A stretch of 64,000 nucleotides of DNA from the NCBI GenBank assembly GCA_947579605.1, contig OX388317.1, positions 20,417,384 to 20,481,383 on the forward strand, read 5' to 3'. The stretch is from Athripsodes cinereus (lineage: Eukaryota > Arthropoda > Insecta > Trichoptera > Leptoceridae). Shown here one piece after another: positions 55,022 to 64,000 of the stretch (positions are counted from its first letter, which is position 1; each line of letters starts with the position of its first letter). The notes below the pieces were generated by a model that ran no database searches, had not been told where the DNA came from, and saw nothing but the letters and a program-made list of their open reading frames with translations. A program made the position numbers and the translations under genes.

Positions 55022-55219
55022 ATTCACTGTGTCGGTGTTTAGGTAGTAGAATTCCATATCGAAATAAATAAAACAAGCGTTTTATTCTACTATTGATTTA
55101 ATTTACGAGAGAGACGTCTTTCGTCTTATGAGGATGAGATTGACAATGTCCTCATAAGACGAAAGACGTCTCTCTCGTAAATTAAATCAATAGTAGAATA
55201 AAACGCTTGTTTTATTTAT
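55022..55219. mobile_element. Insertion holding a perfect 72-bp inverted repeat, 13-bp direct flanks
   Basis: TGCGAAGTTTATT is present on both sides (55009-55021 and 55220-55232; the second copy overlaps the last base of the right arm). Arms 55063-55134 and 55149-55220 are exact reverse complements over 72 bp with a 14-bp loop (TGAGATTGACAATG). Upstream, 55022-55062 is unpaired. The flanking repeat length suits target-primed retrotransposition, and a snap-back cDNA or a foldback element are both possible. The inner arm includes GACGTCTTTCGTC. Confidence 0.85.
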
Positions 55220-55232
55220 TGCGAAGTTTATT

Positions 55233-56113
55233 GTATTTATTTTTACTCTATATTTAATTTCCTCTTTTACGGGTATTTTTTCCTTATTATGAGTTCAAAA
55301 TAGGCATCAGTCATTGCCACAAGTATAATATTATAAACATGACTGTTTTATGGTTGCACTTCATCAGTAATTTTGTTTTCTTTGTGTTGTTCTGTCGCTC
55401 TTTGACTCCGAACACACAACAAACACGAGACTAAACATTTCTCTAATTTAACAAAGGGTAGCAGGGAAATTACCCAGTAGTAGGTTGTCAACTACTGGGT
55501 AATTCTCTCCCTCCCCCCCTAATAATATACTTATATATCTTCAGAACTGGTTGGTATCTTTTACTTATAGGTATATCTTTTATTATATTTTGGCATTAAA
55601 ATATCTGTATTGAGTAGGTATTGGATTATAAAAGACAAAATTAATCAATATAATCTGAACTTCATGGCATGGGTCACCCTCAGGACACATTGAAAAACCG
55701 GGGTTAAGATGTAAAGTTTCTTTCCATTCTATGTTCATAAACCATCCACTCGTTTGCGAGTGATCAAGTTAGGTATAGTTGCTTTCAATAGAATTTTTCT
55801 TTGTCATAGATAAATATAATTTGTGCTTAATTTAATTGTTTTTCAGTTAGAAGACAAAACACTATCAAGTATCAAAATATTTATCTTACAATCAGCGGCG
55901 GTTCCTCCTAATAAACTTTAATGCGGCGCATATCCATTATAAAAGCAATCATTGCTTTTTTTGTCAATCAATAACTGTTCAAAAATTGATACTTTTCTTT
56001 AAACAATGCAATTCAAAATATTTGTTGTAATTTTTTCAAGCAGTCCTAGTACGTAACTGTAAGTTAAAATGTTAGAATGTATTATTTTAGTTTAAAGAAG
56101 AATTGTTTCATTT
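55233..56113. other. No gene; a 14-bp hairpin
   Basis: AT-rich. AATTACCCAGTAGT (55468-55481) pairs with ACTACTGGGTAATT (55491-55504). A GC-rich CAGCGGCGGTTCCTCC near 55892 may be the edge of an hAT-like fragment. Confidence 0.4.
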
Positions 56114-56645
56114 TATTTTTATCATCCTACCACACCTCCATGCAGTTAACCCACCAGCTGTCTCTTTTTATAATATTGTTACGCCAATAGGGGATATTAA
56201 AGGTTATTGTGGGATATTGTTTTGGAGGGCTTTCTCAGGGAGAGCCTTTCAGGCGATATCTGAGGTTTTCCATTAATAAAAAAATGAATTTGCATGATGA
56301 GTGGATGACATAGGAACTACCATTCCTGTAACATACACGGGTAAGGGAGGGTACAATCTTTAATAAAAAAAGTACATATTCATTCGTTATTATGGATACG
56401 AACCAACATAATGTGATATTATTTTATTTTTTATTTTCATTTATCATAATACATTAACACAATTTATACACATTTTTTTTACATTTTCTAGGAATCAAAA
56501 ACGTTTTTTACCCCTCCAGAAAGGGTACCAACACTTGTGTCTATAATTCTGTATATAATGTCAATGTTTTCTATATGAAGATATTTTTATCATCCTACCA
56601 CACCTCCATGCAGTTAACCCACCAGCCGTCTCTTTTTATAATATT
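56114..56645. repeat. Pair of 64-bp direct repeats
   Basis: 56114-56177 and 56582-56645 are identical apart from one base (CCACCAGCTG against CCACCAGCCG). They contain CATCCTACCACACCTCCATG CAGTTAACCC. The 404-bp interval is AT-rich and holds ACCCCTCCAGAAAGGGTACC. Only the 64-bp segments are repeated. Confidence 0.9.
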
Positions 56646-57034
56646 TATAATGGTATCAACATCATAGTACTGTGTTTAGCTTTAGATAATATTTTTGTTT
56701 ATTGAATCACTCCTCCTTATCCAACAAACCGCACGTTTCATTTTACATCTACCTCTCGCATAAAAACCCTTTTATATTGTCTGGTGGTTATATTAGGTAT
56801 AATCCCTTTGAGACCTATTCGTAATACTTAATATGTTGCACGAATTTACACTTACCTATATAAAGACAAGAATCAAAATTTTACAACCTGATTTTTTGAA
56901 AATTAAACTATATTCATCTGTTATTATACGAAAATTTAAATGAATCATCAAATTTTCAAACCGTTTTGGGAACATAGAGTGTGCATTTCAACTTATCGAA
57001 GTTTCACGTTTTCCCAATATCTTTTTTCTGTCTG
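56646..57034. other. No supported feature
   Basis: AT-rich spacer. Confidence 0.4.
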
Positions 57035-57170
57035 CCAGTACGGTATCGCTCACAAATAGGATAACCAGCGGGCTAACTAGGTTAAATTAAATTAAACACA
57101 TAATTAATCCTCATTGTGCAATGAAAATTAAAGAAATTCGGGAAGGGTGTCAAAACTTATGTTAATGTCT
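57035..57170 (-). repeat. Rep-A copy, diverged
   Basis: Antisense: CCAGTACGGTATCGCTCACA, ATAACCAGCGGGCTAACTAG and TTCGGGAAGGGTGTCAAAAC. Confidence 0.5.
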
Positions 57171-57193
57171 TATACTTGGTGTGTAATGAACAC

Positions 57194-57425
57194 TTTACTA
57201 CTACTACACCATCACGGCATATCCCACGAGTGGGGTAGCCAGCAGAACAGCTGCATGTAACGAACATGCAGGCTGTCTTCTCAGTGCCATTAAAAAATAA
57301 AACTTTCAAAATGGGTGGCAAACCTCATCGCTGAATTTGAGATGTAATATGTCTTTATTTTTTCGAACGCCTGCCTTTTACAGGACACTCGAGACCAATT
57401 CTTTACTGGGTGCTCCACGGGACAA
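57194..57425 (-). repeat. Rep-A copy, best preserved antisense example
   Basis: Runs without large gaps from the (CTA)n tail (ACTACTACTACACCATCACG) through GTGGGGTAGCCAGCAGAACA, GAACATGCAGGCTGTCTTCT, GGGTGGCAAACCTCATCGCT GAATTTGAGATG, CGCCTGCCTTTTACAGGACA CTCGAGACC to TTTACTGGGTGCTCCACGGG. A useful reference for the family. Confidence 0.85.
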
Positions 57426-57507
57426 ATGAACACTTTTTTTGGTTTAGGAAGAGTTTACCTATTTTCAAATCATATTGTTAACGTTTTCTATTAATAAATC
57501 TATCAAG

Positions 57508-57562
57508 ATATACCCTAACGCCGAATACCAAGTGGGGTAGGCAGAGAGAAATCCGAATGTTA
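57508..57562 (-). mobile_element. Rep-B 3' end
   Basis: ATATACCCTAACGCCGAATA CCAAGTGGGGTAGGCAGAGA GAAATCC matches the 12.5-kb copy. Only the last 55 bp remain. Confidence 0.6.
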
Positions 57563-58079
57563 AAAAGCTATCATTGTAGGTACCTACAACGTTAAAAAAA
57601 AAATATAAAAAAATTTCGCTGATGATATCGAATAACTCGAAAATAAGTAGGTATCGATCTCTTCACCGAAAATGATCGAAACCGACTTATCGAATAAACG
57701 AGTGTCTACTGGTGATTCTCAAATCGATTATTTTCGTCTACGTTACGATATACCTAGATAATGTATTAGTATATTATATCAATATCGACATGATGTGATC
57801 TTTATCTTACCACCCCTACGAATACTTACTACCTACTTGTGTTGACACAGTGTGTGTGTATGTGAGTGTGTATTGTTTACCCTCTCGTTCGTGCTTTCTA
57901 CCTACAGATGAAGATTACTAGAGAATTATCGGTGGTTGATGTTATTACTATTATTATTTTGAGATATCAATAATACAAATACATACATAGTCACCGTCAC
58001 CGACTGGATTTGCTTCGTCATAATCCCTTGGGCGTCCATTATCTCAATTATTATATTTGCGTTACGAACGGACGAAATT

Positions 58080-58445
58080 TGTCGAGCAAAGTTACTATTT
58101 TAGGATTAAAATTACTATTTTACATATATATAATAATTATACGGCCAATTTTTTTACTACTAGATATACCTACCAAAATTACTATGTTATATATACCAAC
58201 CTACGTACCTACTATTTTTTTACTATTATACCTACCAAATTACTCTTTTACATGGTAAAATGGGCCTGTATATATATATGGGCAATTTTTTTACTATTAC
58301 ACCAAAATTACTTTTTTATACATACTTACCTATATATTGGCAAATTTTTTTAGCATTGTACCAAAATTACCCTTTTACATAATATGCAAATTTTTACCAT
58401 TATATCAAAATTTATGTGCATTTTTTACTATTACTTCGAACAAAA
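58080..58445. repeat. Degenerate tandem repeat, AATTACTNTTTTACAT type
   Basis: Phrases AAAATTACTATTTTACATAT, CAAATTACTCTTTTACATGG, AAAATTACTTTTTTATACAT and AAAATTACCCTTTTACATAA alternate with GCAATTTTTTTACTATTA-like phrases at roughly 60-85-bp spacing. Overlapping plus frames (58010-58353) reflect the repeat. Confidence 0.6.
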
Positions 58446-59249
58446 AGTATTTTTCTGTATTGAAAATATGAATATACATATTTTTTTAAATAAATACTGT
58501 TAAAGTTAAACACAGTTTTATATTATTCAGTTTTCTTGATAGGCGTTCTGGTAACCTATGCGTTAACAAAAAAGCATGATGCAATTGTTAAATTAATGTT
58601 GTTAAATTAAATTAATGTTAGCATTTTTCTTGTAGGTAGTTACTTAAACCTTAACAATTATTAATTTATTTAGTTAAGATATTTTTTTTAAATTTCATGG
58701 TCAATCTCGAATGATTTGGTGTAATACTTTTATATTTGATTTGTTTACAAATTCATTAAATAACGTAATGTTATATTGTTTTTTAATCTAACTAAAGGTA
58801 AATGCTATTTTATGTCTTAATATTAAATTAAAATAATGTAATCTTGTTTACAATCTGGAAAGCATGTACTAAAGGTCCTAAAACTAGTACGTATAGAAAT
58901 AAGCTTGTTTATATAATCTGATAGAAGATACATTGGGACATGTTTTTATACTTGACTGGACTGGAATAATAGTAAAAAGACAATTGGGTTTTAGATATTT
59001 CAGAAAAAAATACATTTTTGGGATGGACGTGGCCAGATCATCAATCAATAAAATGCTGACACTATTATTGTACTACGTATACCTATGTAGGGGGTGTGAA
59101 TCTCATATCCTTCTTAACGCCATTGGTTTCAATCTCCAAAGATTCCCCTTGCTAATAAGGTTGTGTGCTGATGTACCTACTTAGAATAGCCTATTTATGT
59201 GATATAGGAGAAATGACGATTCTTGCTACAATATACTCGTTCTATCTAT
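58446..59249. other. No supported feature
   Basis: AT-rich spacer. An 83-codon frame at 58933-59184 has no recognised motif. Confidence 0.35.
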
Positions 59250-59522
59250 CTATAGGTACACGCACACCGTGTCCCAGGTGGGGTGGACATAGAGAACAAG
59301 ACGTCATTTTGATATATTTTTACATGCTTCTTTCGCTTTTTCCACATTCATCTAGTTTCTCATACATGAACACCGATTTGTCGTATTCAACACGCGGTCT
59401 TCCTTATTATTTGATTCACGTGGTAAACACACGTAGTCTTGGATATCCGCACTTTCTTACACCCCTTCTTTCTTTCGCCCAACACTCCTCTTCCAATCCG
59501 CTCATTCTTCTACATATATTCT
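59250..59522 (-). mobile_element. Rep-B: RTE-like LINE 3' region with coding remnant
   Basis: In sense it ends GTCCACCCCACCTGGGACAC GGTGTGCGTGTACC, homologous to 12.5 kb. Upstream the minus strand reads GRPRVEYDKSVFMYEKLDEC GKSERSM with stops before it, resembling the GRP-containing C-terminal part of an RTE polyprotein. It is the longest Rep-B copy after 29.5 kb. Confidence 0.5.
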
Positions 59523-59654
59523 GAGAGTATCAAATTATATTTCGTTTAATGGCACAGAGAGGATTTTTCCAAAACATATTTATATGATTTGGGAGAGACA
59601 TTGATCCTGGTTGAGGTATATTCTGAGAATATCAAATTTAGTTGGCTTGTATGG

Positions 59655-59735
59655 TACAGAAAGGATGATATAATGCATATATGCTACTTGCGAGCAATTA
59701 GTCCGATGGATACTACTCTTGTGGTGAAGATAATT
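59655..59735 (+). repeat. Rep-A fragment, diverged
   Basis: GGTACAGAAAGGATGATATA, GCAATTAGTCCGATGGATAC and TACTCTTGTGGTGAAGATAA follow Rep-A order in sense. Confidence 0.45.
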
Positions 59736-60055
59736 ATTATATTTCTTAACCAATTATGCTAGATTCGAGTACAGAACAATTAATGGAAAGGTTGCGAGTC
59801 TGAGCAGCTCGAAACAGAAAAGCATGAAAAAGTTTTCAAAGACCTACATTCATCAAAGAAATATTAGTACTAATAGTAGTAATACAAAAATATAAATCTG
59901 TGGATTTTCATTCATAGCGTTAACACTGCTCGAATGTAATGAATATTAAAGCGTTTACCGAAGAATGTTATCATTTAGCTAACACGAAATCATCACAATT
60001 ACGAAATAACACGTAGAGGACAACCAGTCAGTTTATCATATGTTGTGAGAAGTTG

Positions 60056-60160
60056 ACGACTGTTGTGGCGCGGAGGCTAACGCACTTGCCTCACGAGGGT
60101 TCGATTCCCGACCAAGGCAAAATGAAGAATGACCTTTTTCAAATTGGATGTTACATGCAT
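60056..60160 (+). mobile_element. tRNA-derived SINE (SINE-2) head
   Basis: A box TGGCGCGGAGG (60066-60076) and B box GGTTCGATTCC (60098-60108) at tRNA-like spacing, followed by CGACCAAGGC and AATGAAGAATGACCTTTTTC AAATTG, which also occurs at 19172. The acceptor stem cannot close, so it is not a functional tRNA gene. Confidence 0.75.
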
Positions 60161-62439
60161 AATATCGCCCCTCTTCTGCCTAAATGTAAATTGTTCAGGA
60201 GAACGTTTTTAGTGTTTTGCCGTGCATATTATCGTCTTTCCTAGTTACATGATACAGTGTAAATATATTACATTATTTTATTTGTACCTATTCTTATATA
60301 TCTCTGAATTATTTTTGTGATGAAATTTTGAGGAATTAGTAGATACAACACATTTTATTTAGAGTAATTCGTAAATGCGACAACAAATCAGAAAGCTTTT
60401 CCAGGATAACGGTAACAGTTACAGGTGTGATCTTCAGTGAGAACATGCAGGGCACATATAAATACACATTGGTGATCATAACTCGATTTCGCCAAAAATG
60501 TCAGATACGACAGTTAGTCAGAAGAGGGACGATATGTGTTCAGTGCAATGTGCATAAAGTAGCACAAATGGCGGGTTTATTGCCTTTAGGCAATTTCTAC
60601 CAACCAACCAAATGTGAGAGAGATACGAGATACATTAATATTGATGTACATAGTTAAGTACATAAAAGAAAAGATATAATAAAAAATAAACAAAATATAT
60701 ATAGGTACATATAACTTAAGTAGGTATAAGTACTAAAAACAAAAAGCATAATAAAATAATATAAATAGTATAGACTCAATCAATGCATAATGTGTATCGT
60801 CGTGTTAGTACCCATAATACAATATTCATATCTTAATTTGGGACTAGCTCGGTCTGTGTGAATTGTCTATACATGTTATATTATGTTATTTACTACAATG
60901 TTTGTGGAATATACCACACAAAATAACACAAATAGACTATTAAAAATAATACATATTATTCTTAAGTTTTTCCAGTTCAGATACATACATAGAATGTTGT
61001 ATGATCCTTTGTCAGCCCCGCAAGTCATGTACGTGATGGCATGTTTGTATAATTATATAAAATAAAAAAATTAAAATATTTCTTGCCTTTAAAATATACT
61101 TTGTAGTGGTTAAATAGTTCGCGTAGAAAAGCTATAGTATATTTTATATTTTCATAGTTAATAATAACAATAATCTTATATGTAATAAAATAATGAAAAG
61201 CTCGTTGATTTATTGTGCTAAAACGTGACTTTTCAATGTAACGTGTGCTTAAGTTTAAACCTACATTATAAAATTAGATTATGGCAGTTATTGGCAACAT
61301 TTTATTCAATAATTTAGTCCCTTCTACGGTGGTACCTAGATATCCAGGTACCTTTATTAGTAGATAATTTTAGGATTGTGTGATTTTGGGGGAAACTCAA
61401 AAAAAATCGATAAAAACCATATTATTAATTTAGTTTCAAATCAGTATTTTTAAATTAATTTGTTAAAACACCATTGTAATATACCTTCAAAAACCTCTAG
61501 ATGAAGCAGAAAGTCTTATATTTTGCAACGTATCCAATTATTTTCTTATTTATTTAAAGTAGAATTAATTTAAGAGTGTCCCGCTAATAACACATCCTTC
61601 AGTAATGGGTATGCTACACACACCACACAATGCACCAGCCAATCACAGCGATGGTTCTCGGTTACTAATACAATCACGTGTTCTGTAATACACATTAACT
61701 GTGACTGTGTGCGTAGCGGTGCTAGGGCACTTGTAAAAAAATCAAGTCTACCTACCTACAATTACGTCATTTGTTTTTTTTTATTACGTTCAACGTCGAA
61801 TATTAATATTTTAGATTTTATTTATATTAAATTATGGCATCCATCAACCATTGGTTTACGAAATATGGCCAACAGTAATATAATTAAAATTTTAAAACAA
61901 AATTATTATTATTTTACTATTAAGACATGGAATTTTTAGTCTAATTGTAATTAGCGTAATTACCTGGTTGGCGGTTACCTGTACGTTTTTAAAACAAAAG
62001 AAATATAACATTATTTTTTTCTCTATTTACGTATGGCAAACTTTTCGTTCTCAATCACGTACTATACGGCACAGTGAAGTAAAGGTACAGTAGGTACGCT
62101 ATAACGACGTGATATCTATAGCAATGTAACATCTTCTCCTTTTCTCTTTTGTACCCTCACGTTTTCGTTTCTTTGTTAAATTATTATAATGGAATAGTAT
62201 TTAGACCTGTCGTTATTGTTCAGGGCTAACGAAAATTTCCTAAATAACAATAATTATTAGTCAGGGATCCGTAAATCGTAGCGTTTAACATTTTTACATA
62301 CTTCTTCTTTGAATAGCATGTTAGGTCCCCCTATTGTCGGCTATTACTCTGACGTAGTACTATTATTGTTTCTGTGCCAATTGAAATATCTCCTCCACTC
62401 TCCGGATGTCTGTTGCCTAAGCCTGCTCCAATATTCATT
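60161..62439. other. No supported feature
   Basis: About 2.3 kb of AT-rich sequence. Frames at 60427-60657 and 61709-61939 lack motifs. No repeat shared with the rest of the window was recognised. Confidence 0.4.
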
Positions 62440-62575
62440 AAATATATTTATTCAGTAAAAAATACACACTTAAAACAATAAACAATCAATACAAAATAAT
62501 AATCAAAACATATATCTTTCTTTTATTTGTTCCTTCAAAATTGAGCAGAGCTCGTGCTTTGAAGGATGCTTAATA
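62440..62575 (-). mobile_element. LINE 3' tail, family D-related
   Basis: TAAATATATTTATTCAGTAA tail side, AAACAATAAACAATCAATAC, then the structured end. TCCTTCAAA (62531-62539) pairs perfectly with TTTGAAGGA (62558-62566), enclosing GAGC (62543-62546) with GCTC (62550-62553) and GTGC. It matches the copy at 46370-46492. Confidence 0.58.
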
Positions 62576-62577
62576 AT

Positions 62578-63045
62578 ACATTGTGATGGGATTTGCCACC
62601 CATTCCGACTAGAAGATAAACTTACAAGCAGGCGAGTATTAATAAGTACAGTTACACTTTTTTATTTATTTGCTAAGATAAGTAATCACTCCGTTGAATT
62701 CTGTTTTTGAGTCTCCTGTGAAAGGCACATATTCATAAAATCTCACATGTAAGATAATTGATATCTACAATTCAGCGGTGAGGCACGCCACCAATCCAGC
62801 ATGTATATATGTAGTAGCTATAGTAGCAATGATACCTATAGATGCATAATGTTGTTATTGTATGTATACCTGTATGTATGATGCACTTGATTATGTTGTA
62901 TATTGCACCGTATATTGAATTAATAAATAAATAAATAAATGTATTATTTTTATTGGCACGGAGAGGAAAGTCTGCATGTTTATTACTTGCAGTTAATCCG
63001 TTGGCTTACCCACTTGTGGGATACGCCGTGATAGTATTGTAGTTA
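62578..63045 (+). repeat. Rep-A copies, the second split by a retroelement tail
   Basis: 62578-62610 is a small piece (GGGATTTGCCACCCATTCCG). 62703-62806 (GTCTCCTGTGAAAGGCACAT, TTCAGCGGTGAGGCACGCCA) continues at 62939-63045 (TTATTTTTATTGGCACGGAG AGG, CCCACTTGTGGGATACGCCG TGATAG) once 62807-62938 is removed. Confidence 0.7.
62807..62938 (+). mobile_element. Short retroelement 3' fragment with (AATA)n tail
   Basis: 132 bp ending in TTAATAAATAAATAAATAA, flanked by ATGTAT at 62801-62806 and 62939-62944, inside a Rep-A copy. The body (GTATATTGCACCGTATATTG) was not matched to another family here. Confidence 0.6.
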
Positions 63046-63149
63046 TTATTATGAGGTATAAAGTGTTTTGTACCACAAGAAATTATGGAATCTTCGAATG
63101 AAACCTTTATAACATTCTAAATGAAATACCTACAATAATTATAAAGGAT

Positions 63150-63200
63150 GGGTTGCAGGCTCAAGTCCCGTCCGGGGCACTACCGAATAAGGTGACGTTG
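63150..63200 (+). mobile_element. tRNA-like SINE fragment
   Basis: GGCTCAAGTCC (63158-63168) is one base from a B box and sits in GGTTGCAGGCTCAAGTCCCG TCCGGGGCA, like the T arm and acceptor end of a tRNA. No A-box side is present. Confidence 0.35.
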
Positions 63201-63553
63201 TCTTTTCTAAGCCTTGTAATAATGGTAGTTTCGTGTGTTAAATTTTCAAAAAATATCATAAAATTTATGTAACGAAATATTTTGTTAAATTACATTTTAT
63301 GACTTGGTTCAATTTTATTACCGTTTAAAAGGACCCCTAATTCTCTGCTTCGTATGTGAAGTCACGTGCCTATTTAAGTTTTTCTTTTGTATTCTGTATT
63401 TAAAATTAATGCTATTTTTACAAAACGAAATAAATAATTAATATAATAATAGGTTAGTACGATTATAGCTACGTGATTTTTAGTCGAGGTATAATTCATT
63501 GATTTACCTATTATGTAAACCTTAATAATATGTAGATACTGTCATGCAGGAAC
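63201..63553. other. No supported feature
   Basis: AT-rich spacer. Confidence 0.4.
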
Positions 63554-63569
63554 AAATCATGCATAGGTT

Positions 63570-63744
63570 CTTCTTTCTTTCTTTTTTTTCCGGCAAGGCA
63601 CCCGACATCGAGTGAATTATGCCTACATATACTCACTGCTGTGAGTACGTCGCCTTAGCATAGTGGGTATTTATTAGTAGGTACATAACTACATCGTTAC
63701 AATGCCCTTGAGCTGTACTTGTCGCACGTGGCGACTGAAACGGT
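63570..63744 (-). mobile_element. SINE-3 with (AAAG)n tail and perfect 16-bp target duplication
   Basis: AAATCATGCATAGGTT is repeated exactly at 63554-63569 and 63745-63760. The 175-bp insert on the minus strand starts ACCGTTTCAGTCGCCACGTG CG, contains GGGCATTGTAACGATG, GCTAAGGCGACGTACTCACA GCAG and CACTCGATGTCGGGTGCCTT GCCGG, and ends in an A-rich AAAG tail. Perfect duplication plus a 3' tail shows LINE-driven insertion. The body resembles a repeat I associate with moths and butterflies; no tRNA boxes are seen in this copy. Confidence 0.85.
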
Positions 63745-63867
63745 AAATCATGCATAGGTTATACATAGAAAATATCACAGTTTAGGATGTCGAATGACAG
63801 GAAAAAAAACTGCCATTTTCATTCTAAGCTTTGTTAATAGGTTCCTGACTATCCTAATTATATATAT

Positions 63868-64000
63868 GCCACCAAGGCATATCCCACTCGTTGGGTTGCC
63901 AGCAGAATAGCTGTATGTAATAAACAAACTGCAAACTGTCCTCTCCGTGCCAACAAAAATTCATTCAGGATTCAGGATGGGAAAAAGACATTCAGGATGG
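63868..64000 (-). repeat. Rep-A copy cut by the window end
   Basis: Antisense: CCACCAAGGCATATCCCACT, GTTGCCAGCAGAATAGCTGT ATGTAATAAAC, CTGTCCTCTCCGTGCCAACA and a locally duplicated CATTCAGGATGG-type stretch at the end of the window. Confidence 0.78.

Noticed and set aside
55063..55220. Hammerhead ribozyme in the perfect inverted repeat
   Set aside because: GAAA and a possible stem are present, but no CUGANGA-like core is found in the right position.
55468..55504. Rho-independent-type terminator hairpin
   Set aside because: A 14-bp hairpin in a eukaryotic AT-rich spacer without an adjacent gene; probably a chance or foldback remnant.
60056..60120. Functional tRNA gene
   Set aside because: A and B boxes are present, but the flanks do not form an acceptor stem and the body continues into a SINE shared with 19172.

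Overview
The window looks like a stretch of a repeat-rich, AT-rich insect nuclear genome, most likely a moth or butterfly. The taxonomic call is an inference. It rests on tRNA-derived SINEs, on RTE-type non-LTR fragments whose 3' ends read CTGCCTACCCCACTTG..GGCGTGAGGGTATAG followed by short tandem tails, and on a SINE ending in CGATGTCGGGTGCCTTGCCG plus an (AAAG)n tail, all of which resemble repeats I associate with Lepidoptera. I found no host protein-coding gene, rRNA gene, functional tRNA gene or CRISPR array. Nearly all short ORFs are AT-rich chance frames or lie inside transposons.

The dominant component is a dispersed element called Rep-A here, with about 30 copies on both strands along the whole window. 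In sense orientation it runs from TGGAGCACCCGGCAAAG to CCACTTGTGGGATATGCCGTGATGGTATAG plus a (TAG)n tail. A second element, Rep-B (12.5, 29.5-30.0, 57.5 and 59.3 kb), shares this 3' end and carries decayed reverse-transcriptase C-terminal coding, so Rep-A may be a non-autonomous partner of a Rep-B-like RTE LINE.

The one long intact reading frame is a 5'-truncated non-LTR retrotransposon at 42.07-44.07 kb. It has a complete RT domain (D172, PQG, YADD), an ATT tail and a target duplication, and it sits inside a Rep-A copy that supplies its upstream ATG. A second 3' fragment of the same family is at 35.74-35.96 kb. Five fragments of another RT family (19.5, 34.9, 36.6, 44.3, 50.9 kb) all have readable target-site duplications, and the first has a 5' inversion typical of twin priming. 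Several shorter LINE 3' tails share RNA-like hairpins.

Non-autonomous DNA transposons include two hAT-type elements with 8-bp duplications (14.06-14.55, 44.70-45.19 kb), two copies of a roughly 600-bp element with GGGGCCTATTCTCC ends and 3-bp YTG duplications (16.8 and 48.1 kb), a 29-bp-TIR element inside a SINE (51.55 kb), and others at 11.7/40.1, 26.9 and 33.5 kb. Nested insertions give a relative chronology: Rep-A first, then the LINE, the YTG element and other insertions into it. Other notable structures are a perfect 72-bp inverted repeat at 55.06-55.22 kb, a hammerhead-like RNA fold at 34.55-34.67 kb, and an exact 30-bp minisatellite at 45.54-45.75 kb.

The remaining sequence is AT-rich DNA in which I see no supported feature; it is consistent with intergenic or deep intronic sequence. 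I did not find a convincing new biological system. The most unusual items are the conserved LINE-tail hairpins, the perfect inverted repeat and the hammerhead-like fold.
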